A DNA stretch of 64,000 nucleotides from Bradyrhizobium retamae (GTDB lineage: Bacteria > Pseudomonadota > Alphaproteobacteria > Rhizobiales > Xanthobacteraceae), in the NCBI RefSeq assembly GCF_001440415.1, contig NZ_LLYA01000160.1:25413-89412 (forward strand), read 5' to 3'. The notes below the pieces were generated by a model that searched no databases, was not told the origin of the DNA, and was given only the letters and a program-made list of their open reading frames with translations. Below, piece by piece: positions 18,106 to 27,491 of the stretch. Every line of letters begins with the position of its first letter. The stretch's first letter is position 1. A program made the position numbers and the translations under genes.

Positions 18106-19989
18106 TTACGCGCTCGCCTTCGCGTCCTTCCGCCGCGCCTCGCGACGCAGATACGCCGCCAATATACCCAGCGCCGCGGGCGTCAAACCGTCCAACCGGC
18201 CCGCCTGCCCCACCGTCCGCGGCCGCGCCGCTTCGAGCTTGGCGCGCGCTTCGTTGGAAAGTCCGGGCACATCTGCATAATCGATATCGGTCAGGACCAA
18301 ACCCTCGTCGCGCCGAAAGGCATCGACGTCGGCGGTCTGGCGCTTGAGATAGACATCATATTTGGCGTCGATCTCGAGATGCACAGCGATCGAGGGATCA
18401 ATGGCCGAGAGCTCCGGCCATATGCTGCGCAGGGCAGTCCACTCAATCTCCGGGTAAGCAAGCAACTCAAACGCCGACCGCCGATGGCCGTCCCGGTTCA
18501 ATGCCAGGCCATACTTTGCGGCTTCGTTGGGGGTGATCGCCAGCGATTTGGCGAGCGACTTCCCGGACTCCAACGCGGCCATCTTGCCGCGATGCCGGCG
18601 CGCGCGCGCCTGTCCGACGCAGCCCAAGGCAATGCCCTTGTCGGTCAGGCGCTGGTCGGCGTTGTCGGCTCGGAGTGTCAGGCGGTACTCGGCCCGCGAG
18701 GTGAACATCCGATATGGCTCGGTGATCCCGCGGGTCACGAGGTCGTCGATCATCACCCCGAGATAACCGTCAGCGCGATCGAACACAATCGGATCGGCCC
18801 CACCCGCCATCAACGCAGCGTTCAGACCGGCAACGATTCCCTGGGCCGCCGCCTCTTCATATCCCGTCGTCCCGTTGATTTGTCCGGCCAGGAAAAGACT
18901 CGGCAGCCGCTTGGTCTGCAGGGTCGGCTCCAGCTCACGCGGATCGACATGGTCATATTCGATCGCATAGCCCGGTCGAACCATCTTCACCCGTTCGAGC
19001 CCGGGAATGGTCGCGAGGATCGCGAGCTGGACTTCCTCCGGTAGCGAGGTCGAGATGCCATTGGGGTAGACGGTGGCGTCGTCGAGGCCCTCCGGCTCCA
19101 GGAAGATCTGGTGGCCATCACGATCGCCGAACCGGACAATCTTGTCCTCGATCGAGGGGCAATAGCGTGGGCCGCTGCTCTTGATCTGTCCGGAGTACAT
19201 CGGCGAGCGATGCACATTGGTCCTGATCACCTCGTGGGTGGCCGGGGTCGTCCGAGTGATCCCGCATTGGATCTGCGGCGTCGTGATCCGATCGGTCATG
19301 GCCGAGAACGGCTCAGGTGGATCGTCGCCGGGCTGCATCTCAACGGCGGCCCAGTCGATGGTCGTGCCATCGAGCCGCGGCGGCGTGCCGGTCTTCAGCC
19401 GTCCAAGCGTAAAGCCGGCGCGCTCGAATGAAGCCGATAGTCCGATCGCAGGCGCCTCCCCGACCCTGCCCGCCGGCCAGTTCTTCTCGCCGAGATGGAT
19501 GAGCCCGCGCAAAAAGGTCCCCGTCGTGATGACCACCGCGCCCGCCGAAAGCTGCCTTCCCTCGACCAAGCGAATTCCAGCCACCCGGCCGTTCGAGACG
19601 ATCAACTCGTCCGCCTCACCCTCGATCACGCTGAGATTGGCGGTCTCCCGGATCGCCGTCTGCATGGCCGCAGCATACAGCTTGCGATCTGCCTGGGCGC
19701 GCGGTCCGCGGACGGCCGGACCCTTGCGGCGGTTCAACATCCGAAACTGGATACCGCCGGCGTCGGCCACCCGGCCCATCAGGCCATCGAGAGCATCGAC
19801 TTCGCGGACCAGATGACCCTTGCCGAGACCGCCGATAGCGGGATTGCAGGACATTGCCCCGATGGTCGCAAACCGATGGGTCACCAAGGCCGCCTTCGCA
19901 CCCATCCGCGCAGCCGCGCTCGCGGCCTCACAACCGGCGTGGCCGCCGCCGATAACAATGACGTCGAAGGAGTCTGCCTGGAAAATCAT
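18106..19989 (-). CDS. mnmG: tRNA uridine-34 carboxymethylaminomethyl synthase subunit MnmG
   Basis: This 627-residue FAD protein works with MnmE to make the cmnm5 modification at wobble U34. The N-terminal Rossmann motif is VIGGGHAGCEAASAAARMG. The family blocks ALVTHRFATIGAMSCNPAIGGLGKGHL and GTFLRGLIHLG are present, as are the C-terminal helical domain and TVGQAGRLDGLTPAALGIL. It shares the strand with mnmE, its partner enzyme, which lies 132 bases upstream across two parS sites. Confidence 0.97.
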   Translation of the reverse strand: MIFQADSFDVIVIGGGHAGCEAASAAARMGAKAALVTHRFATIGAMSCNPAIGGLGKGHLVREVDALDGLMGRVADAGGIQFRMLNRRKGPAVRGPRAQADRKLYAAAMQTAIRETANLSVIEGEADELIVSNGRVAGIRLVEGRQLSAGAVVITTGTFLRGLIHLGEKNWPAGRVGEAPAIGLSASFERAGFTLGRLKTGTPPRLDGTTIDWAAVEMQPGDDPPEPFSAMTDRITTPQIQCGITRTTPATHEVIRTNVHRSPMYSGQIKSSGPRYCPSIEDKIVRFGDRDGHQIFLEPEGLDDATVYPNGISTSLPEEVQLAILATIPGLERVKMVRPGYAIEYDHVDPRELEPTLQTKRLPSLFLAGQINGTTGYEEAAAQGIVAGLNAALMAGGADPIVFDRADGYLGVMIDDLVTRGITEPYRMFTSRAEYRLTLRADNADQRLTDKGIALGCVGQARARRHRGKMAALESGKSLAKSLAITPNEAAKYGLALNRDGHRRSAFELLAYPEIEWTALRSIWPELSAIDPSIAVHLEIDAKYDVYLKRQTADVDAFRRDEGLVLTDIDYADVPGLSNEARAKLEAARPRTVGQAGRLDGLTPAALGILAAYLRREARRKDAKASA

Positions 19990-20061
19990 GTCGCGACTTC
20001 TATCGCGGAGTTGGAAAACGCGGAAGAAAGAATTGCTCGATGGGGGATTTGAGGGCCTGGC

Positions 20062-20075
20062 GTTTCACGTGAAAC
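20062..20075. promoter_or_regulatory. parS centromere site 3
   Basis: GTTTCACGTGAAAC lies in the mnmE-mnmG spacer and matches the ParB-binding core perfectly. Confidence 0.9.
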
Positions 20076-20093
20076 GTTCAAACGGACGGAACT

Positions 20094-20107
20094 GTTTCAC
20101 GTGAAAC
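20094..20107. promoter_or_regulatory. parS centromere site 4
   Basis: GTTTCACGTGAAAC, here inside the full 16-base consensus TGTTTCACGTGAAACA, lies 32 bases (about three helical turns) from site 3. Confidence 0.92.
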
Positions 20108-20121
20108 AGGGTAGGGAAGGC

Positions 20122-21453
20122 TCACTTACCTACACAGAATTCCCGGAAGATAACGTCCAGAATGTCCTCGACATCCACCCGTCCCAAGAGCCGCCCCAGC
20201 GAATGGGCTGCCATGCGCAATTCCTCCGCCGCCAGTTCCTCGCCCCGCCCGACTACCTGAACGCAGCGCCGTAGCGAGACCGCGGTCTCCTGCAAGAGTA
20301 GGCGCTGCCGGGTTCTGCTGATCAGACCACCCTCGCCGCCACCAAAGTAATTTTGCGCGAAACCAACCAGCGCCGCGATCAGCTCAGGCAAGCCATCGCC
20401 TCGGCTCGCAGAGATCTGAAAAACGCCCTGCCCTGACGCATCGGCCAATGGCCGACCTATCTGTTCAAGATCGATCTTGTTTCGCACGCTCCAAACCGGT
20501 GCATCCCCATCGTGGTCGATCGCTACCCCCGGCGAGTCAGAGAGCCACAGCACGAGATCCGCATCCGTTGCCCGAGCCCTGGCGCGACGAACGCCCTCCT
20601 GCTCGACCGGATCGTCCGTCTTACGAATCCCGGCGGTATCGATCACGGTCACCGGATAGCCGTCGAGATCGAGCTGCACCTCGATGACGTCTCGCGTGGT
20701 GCCGGCGTGCGGCGAGACGATCGCGACCTCCCGGCGCGCGAGCTGATTCATCAGCGTCGACTTGCCGACATTCGGCGGCCCGGCGATCGCGACGACGAGG
20801 CCATCGCGAAGCCGCTCACTCCGTCCCTGCTCCGCCAGGACTTCCTCGATCTCAGCCGACAGCACTTCGACTTTCGCCAACGCCGGCGCGATCAATTCTG
20901 CCGGCACGTCGCCCTCGTCCGAGAAATCGATCCCAGCTTCGATCAGGGCGGACGCTTCGATGATCCGCGCACGCCAGTCGCGAGCTCGGTCGCCAAGCAG
21001 CCCCTTCAATTGGCGAAGCGCCTGGCGCCGCTGCCGATCGGTATCGGCATGGATGAGATCGTCGAGTCCTTCGGCCTCGGTGAGGTCGAGCTTGCCGTTC
21101 TCGAAGCCGCGCCGGGTAAATTCGCCGGGCTCGGCCGGACGCACATTTTCGAACGCAGAAAGCGTCGTGAACAACGCGTCCAGCACCGCGCGTCCGCCAT
21201 GCACGTGAAATTCCGCGACGTCTTCCCCGGTCGCGCTGGCCGGACCCGGAAACCACAACACCACGGCATCATCGATCGGCCGCTGGCCGACATCATGGAG
21301 GAGCGCCCGCGTGGCCATTCGCGGCGACGGCAATTTGCCAGCCAGCGCCGTCACGAGCTTCCCGGCCTGCGGACCCGAGACGCGCACCAAGGCAATCGCG
21401 CTCGGTGGCCGGCCCGACGATAGTGCAAAAATGGTCTGGTCCCGCGGATGCAT
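20122..21453 (-). CDS. mnmE: tRNA modification GTPase MnmE
   Basis: This 443-residue protein is the GTPase partner of MnmG. It has a folate-binding N-terminal domain (IFALSSGRPPSAIALVRVSG), a helical domain, and an inserted G domain with GPPNVGKSTLMNQL, DTAGIRKT and NKIDLE. It ends in the catalytic-type C-terminal motif CVGK; the usual form is C(I/L)GK, so the cysteine is kept. Its 5' side has an AT-rich 240-base spacer that probably holds the promoter. Confidence 0.96.
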   Translation of the reverse strand: MHPRDQTIFALSSGRPPSAIALVRVSGPQAGKLVTALAGKLPSPRMATRALLHDVGQRPIDDAVVLWFPGPASATGEDVAEFHVHGGRAVLDALFTTLSAFENVRPAEPGEFTRRGFENGKLDLTEAEGLDDLIHADTDRQRRQALRQLKGLLGDRARDWRARIIEASALIEAGIDFSDEGDVPAELIAPALAKVEVLSAEIEEVLAEQGRSERLRDGLVVAIAGPPNVGKSTLMNQLARREVAIVSPHAGTTRDVIEVQLDLDGYPVTVIDTAGIRKTDDPVEQEGVRRARARATDADLVLWLSDSPGVAIDHDGDAPVWSVRNKIDLEQIGRPLADASGQGVFQISASRGDGLPELIAALVGFAQNYFGGGEGGLISRTRQRLLLQETAVSLRRCVQVVGRGEELAAEELRMAAHSLGRLLGRVDVEDILDVIFREFCVGK

Positions 21454-21693
21454 AGCCTATTTGTGCGGGAGGTCCTGAAAAGGCAACGTAGTTTCGATTC
21501 GGGGTCTGAGAACGCAGGCCAATATCCGCTGACCTTATTGGTGCAGCAGCGATGCTGCAAAATCGGGAGCGGCGCCCTGCCCTGGTCTCCAGACCGAATA
21601 AACAATATAAAATTCAATAACTTATTTGGTTAACCAATCAATAACGCGAATTTTCCGTCGCTGCATCGTCGCCGCAGCGACGACCACAGCATG
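21454..21693. other. AT-rich spacer upstream of mnmE
   Basis: No gene is seen. The stretch 21599-21650 is markedly AT-rich and contains GGTTAACC, which fits promoter DNA for mnmE on the minus strand. Confidence 0.4.
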
Positions 21694-21722
21694 AAAAAGG
21701 CGCCCCGCAGTGCGAGGCGCCC
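21694..21722 (-). terminator. Intrinsic terminator of rho
   Basis: On the minus strand a GGCGCC stem, extended by partly paired inner bases, is followed by TTTTT. It lies just downstream of the rho stop codon. Confidence 0.75.
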
Positions 21723-21745
21723 TCCCCTAAGCTTGGCTTGGCGGC

Positions 21746-23011
21746 TCAGGTATTCATGGAGTCGAAGAACTCGGAGTTGTTCTTGGTGTTACGGAGCTTG
21801 TCGAGCAAGAAGTCGATCGCGTCCATGGTACCCATCGGATTGAGGATCCGGCGCAGCACATACATCTTCTTCAGAAGCTGCGGATCAGTGATCAGCTCTT
21901 CCTTGCGCGTACCGGATCGCGAGATGTCGATCGCCGGGAAGGTTCGCTTGTCCGAGACCTTGCGGTCGAGGATCAGCTCGGAGTTACCGGTGCCCTTGAA
22001 TTCTTCGAAGATGACTTCGTCCATGCGGCTGCCGGTATCGACCAGCGCGGTGGCGATGATCGTGAGCGAACCGCCCTCCTCGATGTTGCGCGCGGCGCCG
22101 AAGAATCGCTTCGGCCGTTGCAGCGCGTTGGCGTCGACACCGCCGGTCAGCACCTTGCCCGATGACGGCACCACGGTGTTGTAGGCGCGGCCGAGACGCG
22201 TGATCGAGTCGAGCAGGATCACGACGTCGCGGCCGTGCTCGACCAGGCGCTTGGCTTTCTCGATCACCATTTCGGCGACCTGAACGTGGCGCACCGCCGG
22301 TTCGTCGAACGTCGACGACACCACCTCGCCCTTCACCGAGCGCTGCATGTCCGTGACTTCTTCCGGACGCTCGTCGATCAGAAGCACGATCAGGTAGCAC
22401 TCCGGATGATTGGCCGTGATCGAGTGCGCGATGTTTTGCATCAGCACGGTTTTGCCGGTGCGCGGCGGCGCCACGATCAGCGCGCGCTGGCCCTTGCCGA
22501 TCGGGGCGACGATATCGATCACCCGTGCAGAAAGGTCTTTTCGCGTCGGGTCTTCGAGCTCGAGACGGAAGCGCTGATCCGGAAACAGCGGCGTCAAATT
22601 ATCGAAATTGACCTTGTGCTTGGACTTTTCCGGATCTTCGAAATTGAGCGTGTTGACTTTCAGCAGCGCGAAATAGCGTTCGCCTTCTTTCGGGCTGCGG
22701 ATGTGGCCTTCGATGGTGTCGCCGGTGCGGAGTCCGAAGCGGCGGATCTGCGAGGGCGAGACGTAGATATCGTCGGGGCCGGGCAGGTAGTTGGCGTCGG
22801 GCGAGCGCAGGAAGCCGAAGCCGTCGGAGAGAACCTCGACGACGCCTTCGCCGATAATGTCGATTTCCTGGATCGCGAGCTGCTTGAGAATGGCGAACAT
22901 CAGCTCCTGCTTGCGCATGGTGCTGGCGTTCTCGACCCCGCTCTCTTCGGCGAACGTGACGAGCTCGGCCGGCGTTTTCGATTTGAGGTCTTGGAGTTTC
23001 ATTTCCCGCAT
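21746..23011 (-). CDS. rho: Transcription termination factor Rho
   Basis: This 421-residue hexameric RNA helicase ends transcripts at C-rich sites. An N-terminal helix bundle (MREMKLQDLKSKTPAELV) is followed by the RNA-binding CSD with GFGFLRSPDANYL. The ATPase core has PPRTGKTVLMQN, LLIDERPEEVTDM, and the Q-loop and R-loop region KVLTGGVDANALQRPKRFFGAARN. Length is typical. It lies upstream of a clear intrinsic terminator, and hemJ lies 259 bases further upstream on the same strand. Confidence 0.98.
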   Translation of the reverse strand: MREMKLQDLKSKTPAELVTFAEESGVENASTMRKQELMFAILKQLAIQEIDIIGEGVVEVLSDGFGFLRSPDANYLPGPDDIYVSPSQIRRFGLRTGDTIEGHIRSPKEGERYFALLKVNTLNFEDPEKSKHKVNFDNLTPLFPDQRFRLELEDPTRKDLSARVIDIVAPIGKGQRALIVAPPRTGKTVLMQNIAHSITANHPECYLIVLLIDERPEEVTDMQRSVKGEVVSSTFDEPAVRHVQVAEMVIEKAKRLVEHGRDVVILLDSITRLGRAYNTVVPSSGKVLTGGVDANALQRPKRFFGAARNIEEGGSLTIIATALVDTGSRMDEVIFEEFKGTGNSELILDRKVSDKRTFPAIDISRSGTRKEELITDPQLLKKMYVLRRILNPMGTMDAIDFLLDKLRNTKNNSEFFDSMNT

Positions 23012-23270
23012 TGGGGTGGTCCTGTGGAGTGTCTTTTAAGAGGGGTGCGAAGCTGGCTTTGGGGAAAGCCGGACACGAAAAATGGAAGGTCCGCAGGTCT
23101 AAGCAAGGAAAGCGCCGGTGAGGCTTCAAACCTGATGCGGCGGCCGGTCCAATGAAGGAGCCGGAACGCAGCCACATCCGCCTGCGTGGGGTGGGATTTC
23201 GATAATATAGAAAATCGGCCGCTGCTTCGCAAGCAGGTGGGAAACCGACCGACCCACGAAAAGGGGCGCC

Positions 23271-23717
23271 CTAGAACGGCTTCACGATCACCAGGATGAC
23301 GATAAAGATCATCAGGACAGTTGGTACCTCGTTGATAATACGATAGAATTTATGGCTTCTGGTATTCCGGTCGACGGCGAAATCCTTAACCCAGCGCGAA
23401 AAAAAGCCGTGGACACCCGACAGGATCAGCACCAGCGTCAGTTTGGCGTGAAACCAGCCGGACGTGTACCAATGTCCGCTCCAGGCCATATAGATGCCGG
23501 CCAGCCACGTGATGGTCATCGCGGGGTTGATGATCACCTTCAGCAGGCGCCACTCCATCACTTTGAAGGTTTCGGACTGCTTCGATCCGACCTCGGCTTC
23601 GCAATGGTAGACGAACAGCCGCGGCAGATAGAGCATGCCGGCCATCCACGAGATGACGGCAATCACATGCAGCGCCTTGATCCACGGGTAGGCCGTGATC
23701 GTGATCCACTCGTACAT
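23271..23717 (-). CDS. hemJ: Protoporphyrinogen IX oxidase HemJ
   Basis: This 148-residue membrane protein with four predicted helices performs the six-electron oxidation of protoporphyrinogen IX in heme synthesis. The histidine in KALHVIAVISWMAGMLYLPR and the lysine and arginine in EWRLLKVIINPAM are characteristic of the HemJ family. It occupies the place next to the origin that heme genes often hold in Alphaproteobacteria, on the side away from the PPDK-regulator gene. Confidence 0.92.
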   Translation of the reverse strand: MYEWITITAYPWIKALHVIAVISWMAGMLYLPRLFVYHCEAEVGSKQSETFKVMEWRLLKVIINPAMTITWLAGIYMAWSGHWYTSGWFHAKLTLVLILSGVHGFFSRWVKDFAVDRNTRSHKFYRIINEVPTVLMIFIVILVIVKPF

Positions 23718-24162
23718 TGCAGCCGCCCTGATTTCCGGAACGTTCCGATCTTCTCAAGCGTTGCGAAGAAGCTCCGCCAGCTTGGGACGCAAGACATATC
23801 CGCAAAGCACCGCTTCTCTAAACTAATAATTTTAGAATCTTAGGTTTGAGTCTTAGTGGCGGTGATTTGGACTCATACAAAACCGTCCAGTCTCTTTGCG
23901 AGGCTTGTTCACATCCTTCACCAATTGGGACCAAACACCGGATCGTCCTGATAACACCACGAGCATCAATCGCTTGCGATGTTTTGTGGTCAGCTTATGA
24001 AGAGACAAATCCACAGCTTCTCACTATCATTGCCGCGAGGCGTTGGACTTGTCCTCGCGTGAGGCCCTGTGAAGAAAACAAGGGTTTTCCCGAAGGCGAC
24101 GATCCAGGGCCGGATATCTCGGTTATGCTCCACAGGATTCACAGGAATACACAGGGGTTCTG
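23718..24162. other. Candidate chromosomal replication origin (oriC)
   Basis: This 445-base gene-free interval lies between hemJ and the PPDK-regulator gene, the position of oriC in several Alphaproteobacteria. It has an AT-rich patch (about 23818-23858). Four GANTC sites for the cell-cycle methyltransferase CcrM lie at 23835, 23848, 23870 and 24136, three of them within 40 bases. DnaA-box-like 9-mers with two mismatches are TTGTTCACA (23905), AAATCCACA (24007) and TGCTCCACA (24126). Three CACAGG repeats at 24131, 24140 and 24150 are phased by about one helical turn. Four parS sites lie within 7 kb. Assignment rests on synteny plus motifs. Confidence 0.7.
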
Positions 24163-25002
24163 GTGCCCACGACCGGCAACTATTTTCATCTTCATCTGGT
24201 CTCGGACTCGACCGGCGAGACGCTGATCACGGTGGCGCGCGCGGTCGCCGCGCAATACGCCAACGTGACGGCGGTCGAACATGTCTATCCGCTGGTGCGC
24301 AGCCAGAAGCAGCTCGACCGCGTGCTTGACGAAATCGAGGAAGCACCGGGCATCGTGCTCTTCACATTGCTGGAAAAGGATCTGGTCGCCCGGCTGGAAG
24401 CCAAGTGCAGGGACATCAACATACCGAGCCTCTCCATCATTGGTCCGGTGATGCAGTTGTTCGAGGCCTATCTGGGCGCGGCGACGACGGGCAGGGTAGG
24501 TGCCCAGCACGTTCTGAACGCGGAATATTTCAAGCGCATCGACGCCCTGAACTACACCATGATGCATGATGACGGGCAGCACGTCGAAGGCCTGGAAGAG
24601 GCGGATGTCGTTCTCGTCGGCGTATCCCGCACCTCGAAGACGCCGACTTCGATCTACCTCGCCAACCGCGGCGTCCGTACCGCGAACGTGCCGCTGGTCC
24701 CGGGCATTCCGCTGCCGCACCAACTGGAGACGCTGAAAAAACCTTTGGTCGTCAGCCTTCATGCAACGCCGGAGCGGCTGATCCAGGTCCGGCAAAATCG
24801 CTTGCTGAGCATGGGCGCCGATACCCCCAATGATGATTACATTGATCGTCAGGCAGTGGCCGACGAAGTAGCCTATGCCCGAAAACTGAGCGCCAGGTTC
24901 AGTTGGGCGCAGCTCGACGTGACACGGCGTTCGATCGAGGAAACCGCGGCGGCCGTGCTAAAACTGTTCACCGATCGCCAGCGGCAGCGGCTTCCGGAAT
25001 GA
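24163..25002 (+). CDS. Pyruvate, phosphate dikinase regulatory protein (bifunctional kinase/phosphorylase, DUF299)
   Basis: This 279-residue PPDK/PEP-synthase regulator phosphorylates its target with ADP and removes the phosphate by phosphorolysis. HLVSDSTGETL near the N-terminus and the P-loop-like GVSRTSKTPTSIYLANRG (about residue 150) are family hallmarks. The start is GTG at 24163. The repeated CACAGG elements of the putative origin sit directly upstream, so initiation at the origin and transcription of this gene may affect each other. It is followed by maf, coaE and dnaQ. Confidence 0.93.
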   Translation: MPTTGNYFHLHLVSDSTGETLITVARAVAAQYANVTAVEHVYPLVRSQKQLDRVLDEIEEAPGIVLFTLLEKDLVARLEAKCRDINIPSLSIIGPVMQLFEAYLGAATTGRVGAQHVLNAEYFKRIDALNYTMMHDDGQHVEGLEEADVVLVGVSRTSKTPTSIYLANRGVRTANVPLVPGIPLPHQLETLKKPLVVSLHATPERLIQVRQNRLLSMGADTPNDDYIDRQAVADEVAYARKLSARFSWAQLDVTRRSIEETAAAVLKLFTDRQRQRLPE

Positions 25003-25012
25003 CGCAGCCAAG

Positions 25013-25621
25013 ATGACCATTTGGCGTGGACAACACCCGCTGATTCTCGCTTCGCAGAGCCGCGCGCGGCAAATGCTGCTTGCCAACGCCGGCATTTTCT
25101 TCGACGCCGTTCCTGCCGATATCGACGAACGATCCGTGCAGAAGAATTCAGGCCTTTCCGCGCCGGGTGAGATCGCCGGCCTCTTGGCGCGCGAGAAGGC
25201 GTGTTTCGTGTCGTCGAGAAATCCTGGTCGTTATGTCGTCGGCGCTGATCAGACGCTGGCTTTGGGAAGCCGGCTGTTCAGCAAACCGGCTGGGCGTGCG
25301 CAGGCCGCAGAGCAATTGCGGTTGCTTGCCGGCCAGACACACGAGCTGCACTCCGCCGTTGCGGTTGCCCGTGACGGCAAGCTAGTGTTTTCCGACGCCA
25401 GCACTGCCAGAATGACGATGCGGCGCTTGGGAGAGAGCGAGATCGAAGCCTATCTGGATCAGGCCGGGCAGGCGGTCACCACCAGCGTCGGTGCCTATCA
25501 GCTCGAAGGGCTGGGCGTGCATTTGTTCGAACGGATCGAGGGCGACCACTTCATAATTCTCGGCCTGCCGCTGTTGCCGTTATTGGCGTTCCTGCGCGGC
25601 GAGGGTTTGCTCAATGTTTAG
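25013..25621 (+). CDS. maf: Maf-family nucleotide pyrophosphatase
   Basis: This 202-residue enzyme hydrolyses non-canonical or modified nucleoside triphosphates. ILASQSRARQMLLANAG carries the substrate-binding SxSxxR motif, VVGADQTL the acidic site and LAGQTHELHSAV the family block. Many relatives have aroE between maf and coaE; here aroE is missing and coaE follows after 27 bases. Confidence 0.93.
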   Translation: MTIWRGQHPLILASQSRARQMLLANAGIFFDAVPADIDERSVQKNSGLSAPGEIAGLLAREKACFVSSRNPGRYVVGADQTLALGSRLFSKPAGRAQAAEQLRLLAGQTHELHSAVAVARDGKLVFSDASTARMTMRRLGESEIEAYLDQAGQAVTTSVGAYQLEGLGVHLFERIEGDHFIILGLPLLPLLAFLRGEGLLNV

Positions 25622-25648
25622 GATCATTACTTTGGCAACGGCGATCTG

Positions 25649-26248
25649 ATGCGGATCCTGGGACTCACCGGCTCGATCGGGATGGGGAAATCCACCACCG
25701 CAAAACTATTCACCGAGGCGGGCGTGCCGGTGTACGACGCCGACGCGGCCGTTCACGAAATCTATGAAGGTGAGGCGGCACCCGCGATCGAAGCCGCATT
25801 TCCCGGCACGACGGTGGACGGCAAGGTCGATCGCGCCAAATTGTCCGCCAAGGTGGTTCATGACCCTGCTGCCATCAAGCAGCTCGAGCAGATCGTTCAC
25901 CCAATGCTCGGCGCGTCCCGCCAGAAATTTCTCGATGAGGCCGAGTGGTCCGGCGCACCGGTTGTCGTGATGGACATTCCGCTATTGTTCGAAACCGGCG
26001 GCGAGAAGCGCGTCGATGCGGTGGTCGTGGTCACGACCGATCCGAAAACCCAACGCGAGCGAATTTTGGCACGCGGCACCATGACATCAGAGGCCCTCGA
26101 CGCCATTCTGGCGCGGCAATTGCCCGATGCCGAAAAGCGCAAGCGCGCGGATTTCGTGGTGGATACCTCGCATGGGCTGGACCCGGTGCGCGCGCGGATC
26201 CGCGACATTCTGGCCGAGGTTGTTAAGATGCCGCAGCGGCGGACCTGA
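25649..26248 (+). CDS. coaE: Dephospho-CoA kinase
   Basis: This 199-residue P-loop kinase performs the last step of coenzyme A synthesis. GLTGSIGMGKSTTAKLF is the P-loop, VYDADAAVHEIY and HPMLGASRQKF are substrate-site blocks, and VVMDIPLLFETGGE is the Walker B region. dnaQ follows 28 bases later in the same direction. Confidence 0.95.
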   Translation: MRILGLTGSIGMGKSTTAKLFTEAGVPVYDADAAVHEIYEGEAAPAIEAAFPGTTVDGKVDRAKLSAKVVHDPAAIKQLEQIVHPMLGASRQKFLDEAEWSGAPVVVMDIPLLFETGGEKRVDAVVVVTTDPKTQRERILARGTMTSEALDAILARQLPDAEKRKRADFVVDTSHGLDPVRARIRDILAEVVKMPQRRT

Positions 26249-26276
26249 TTCGTCGAAACTTCGGTCTCTCACATCC

Positions 26277-26978
26277 ATGCGCGAAATCGTTCTCGATACC
26301 GAAACCACGGGCCTCGATCCGCTGCGCGGCGATCGGCTGGTCGAAATCGGCTGCATCGAGATCTTCAACCGCATGCCAACGGGGCAGACGTTTCACCGCT
26401 ACATCAATCCCGAGCGCGACATGCCGGCGGAAGCCTTTGCCGTGCACGGCCTGTCGACCGAGTTCCTTGCCAGCAAGCCGCTGTTTACCGAAGTGGTCGA
26501 GGAGTTCCTGGAATTCATCGGCGACGCACCGCTCGTCATCCACAACGCCTCGTTCGACATCAGCTTCATCAATGCAGAGCTCGACCGCATCAAGCGGCAG
26601 CCGATTCTGCGCGACCGGCTGGTCGATACGCTGCTACTGGCGCGCCGCAAGCATCCCGGCGTGTCTAACCGGCTGGACGATCTCTGCTCGCGCTATGCAA
26701 TCGACAATTCCCGCCGCACCAAGCACGGCGCGCTGCTCGACGCCGAGCTCTTGGCCGAGGTCTATATCGACCTGATCGGCGCGCGGCAGTCGCAACTGAT
26801 CCTGGCGTCGGAAACCCGCATCACGGTTACCAGCGGGATTGGTGATACGCCACGCCGGCAGCGCGAAATACCGGTGGCGCCGCGAATCACCGAGGCCGAT
26901 CGCGAGGCCCATCGCGCCTTCATCGCCACCTTGGGCGACAAGCCGATCTGGAACGATTTTCTTCCGGCAACGGCCTAG
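26277..26978 (+). CDS. dnaQ: DNA polymerase III epsilon subunit (3'-5' proofreading exonuclease)
   Basis: This 233-residue DEDDh exonuclease proofreads for the replicative polymerase. Exo I is VLDTETTGLDP at the N-terminus, Exo II is IHNASFDISFIN and Exo III is the His...Asp pair in RRTKHGALLDAELLA. The ATG at 26277 starts directly before the nuclease domain; an in-frame start at 26127 lies inside coaE and gives no homologous sequence. The gene converges with secB. Confidence 0.96.
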   Translation: MREIVLDTETTGLDPLRGDRLVEIGCIEIFNRMPTGQTFHRYINPERDMPAEAFAVHGLSTEFLASKPLFTEVVEEFLEFIGDAPLVIHNASFDISFINAELDRIKRQPILRDRLVDTLLLARRKHPGVSNRLDDLCSRYAIDNSRRTKHGALLDAELLAEVYIDLIGARQSQLILASETRITVTSGIGDTPRRQREIPVAPRITEADREAHRAFIATLGDKPIWNDFLPATA

Positions 26979-27002
26979 CGGCAACCAAGCCGCCGCTCGC
27001 CT

Positions 27003-27491
27003 TTAGCTCGGCTTGGCGCCCGAAGCCGCCTGTGCCGCGGCCTGCCGTTCCATGTTCTGGCGGTACAGGCCAACAAAATCGACGGGATCGAGCATCAAGG
27101 GCGGGAAGCCGCCGTCGCGCACCGCGGTCGCGATGATCTCGCGCGCGAACGGGAACAACAGCCGCGGGCATTCGATCATGACCAGTGGATGAAGCTGTTC
27201 CTGCGGCACGTTGACGATGCGGAACACGCCCGCATAGGCGAGTTCGAAGCTGAACATCACTTTGCCGGCATTTTCCGCCTTGCCCTCGATCGAGAGCGTC
27301 ACTTCAAACTCGTTTTGCGCGAGGTTATTCGCCGAAACGTTGATCTGGATGTTGATCGCCGGCTGCTGCTGTTGCGGCGCCAGCGAGGAGGGCGCGTTCG
27401 GATTCTCGAACGACAGGTCCTTGATGTATTGGGCCAGCACGTTGAGCTGGGGAGGGGCCTGTTCGGGAGGCGCGCCGTTGCCGTTGGTCAT
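27003..27491 (-). CDS. secB: Protein-export chaperone SecB
   Basis: This 162-residue cytosolic chaperone keeps presecretory proteins unfolded and hands them to SecA. The block LNVLAQYIKDLSFENPNAP, the strand QINVSANNLAQNEFEVTLSIEG and PPLMLDPVDFVGLYRQN are typical. The glutamine-rich loop around residue 42 is a variable region. It is transcribed away from the Tim44 gene, and its place after dnaQ is conserved near the origin in this class. Confidence 0.97.
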   Translation of the reverse strand: MTNGNGAPPEQAPPQLNVLAQYIKDLSFENPNAPSSLAPQQQQPAINIQINVSANNLAQNEFEVTLSIEGKAENAGKVMFSFELAYAGVFRIVNVPQEQLHPLVMIECPRLLFPFAREIIATAVRDGGFPPLMLDPVDFVGLYRQNMERQAAAQAASGAKPS

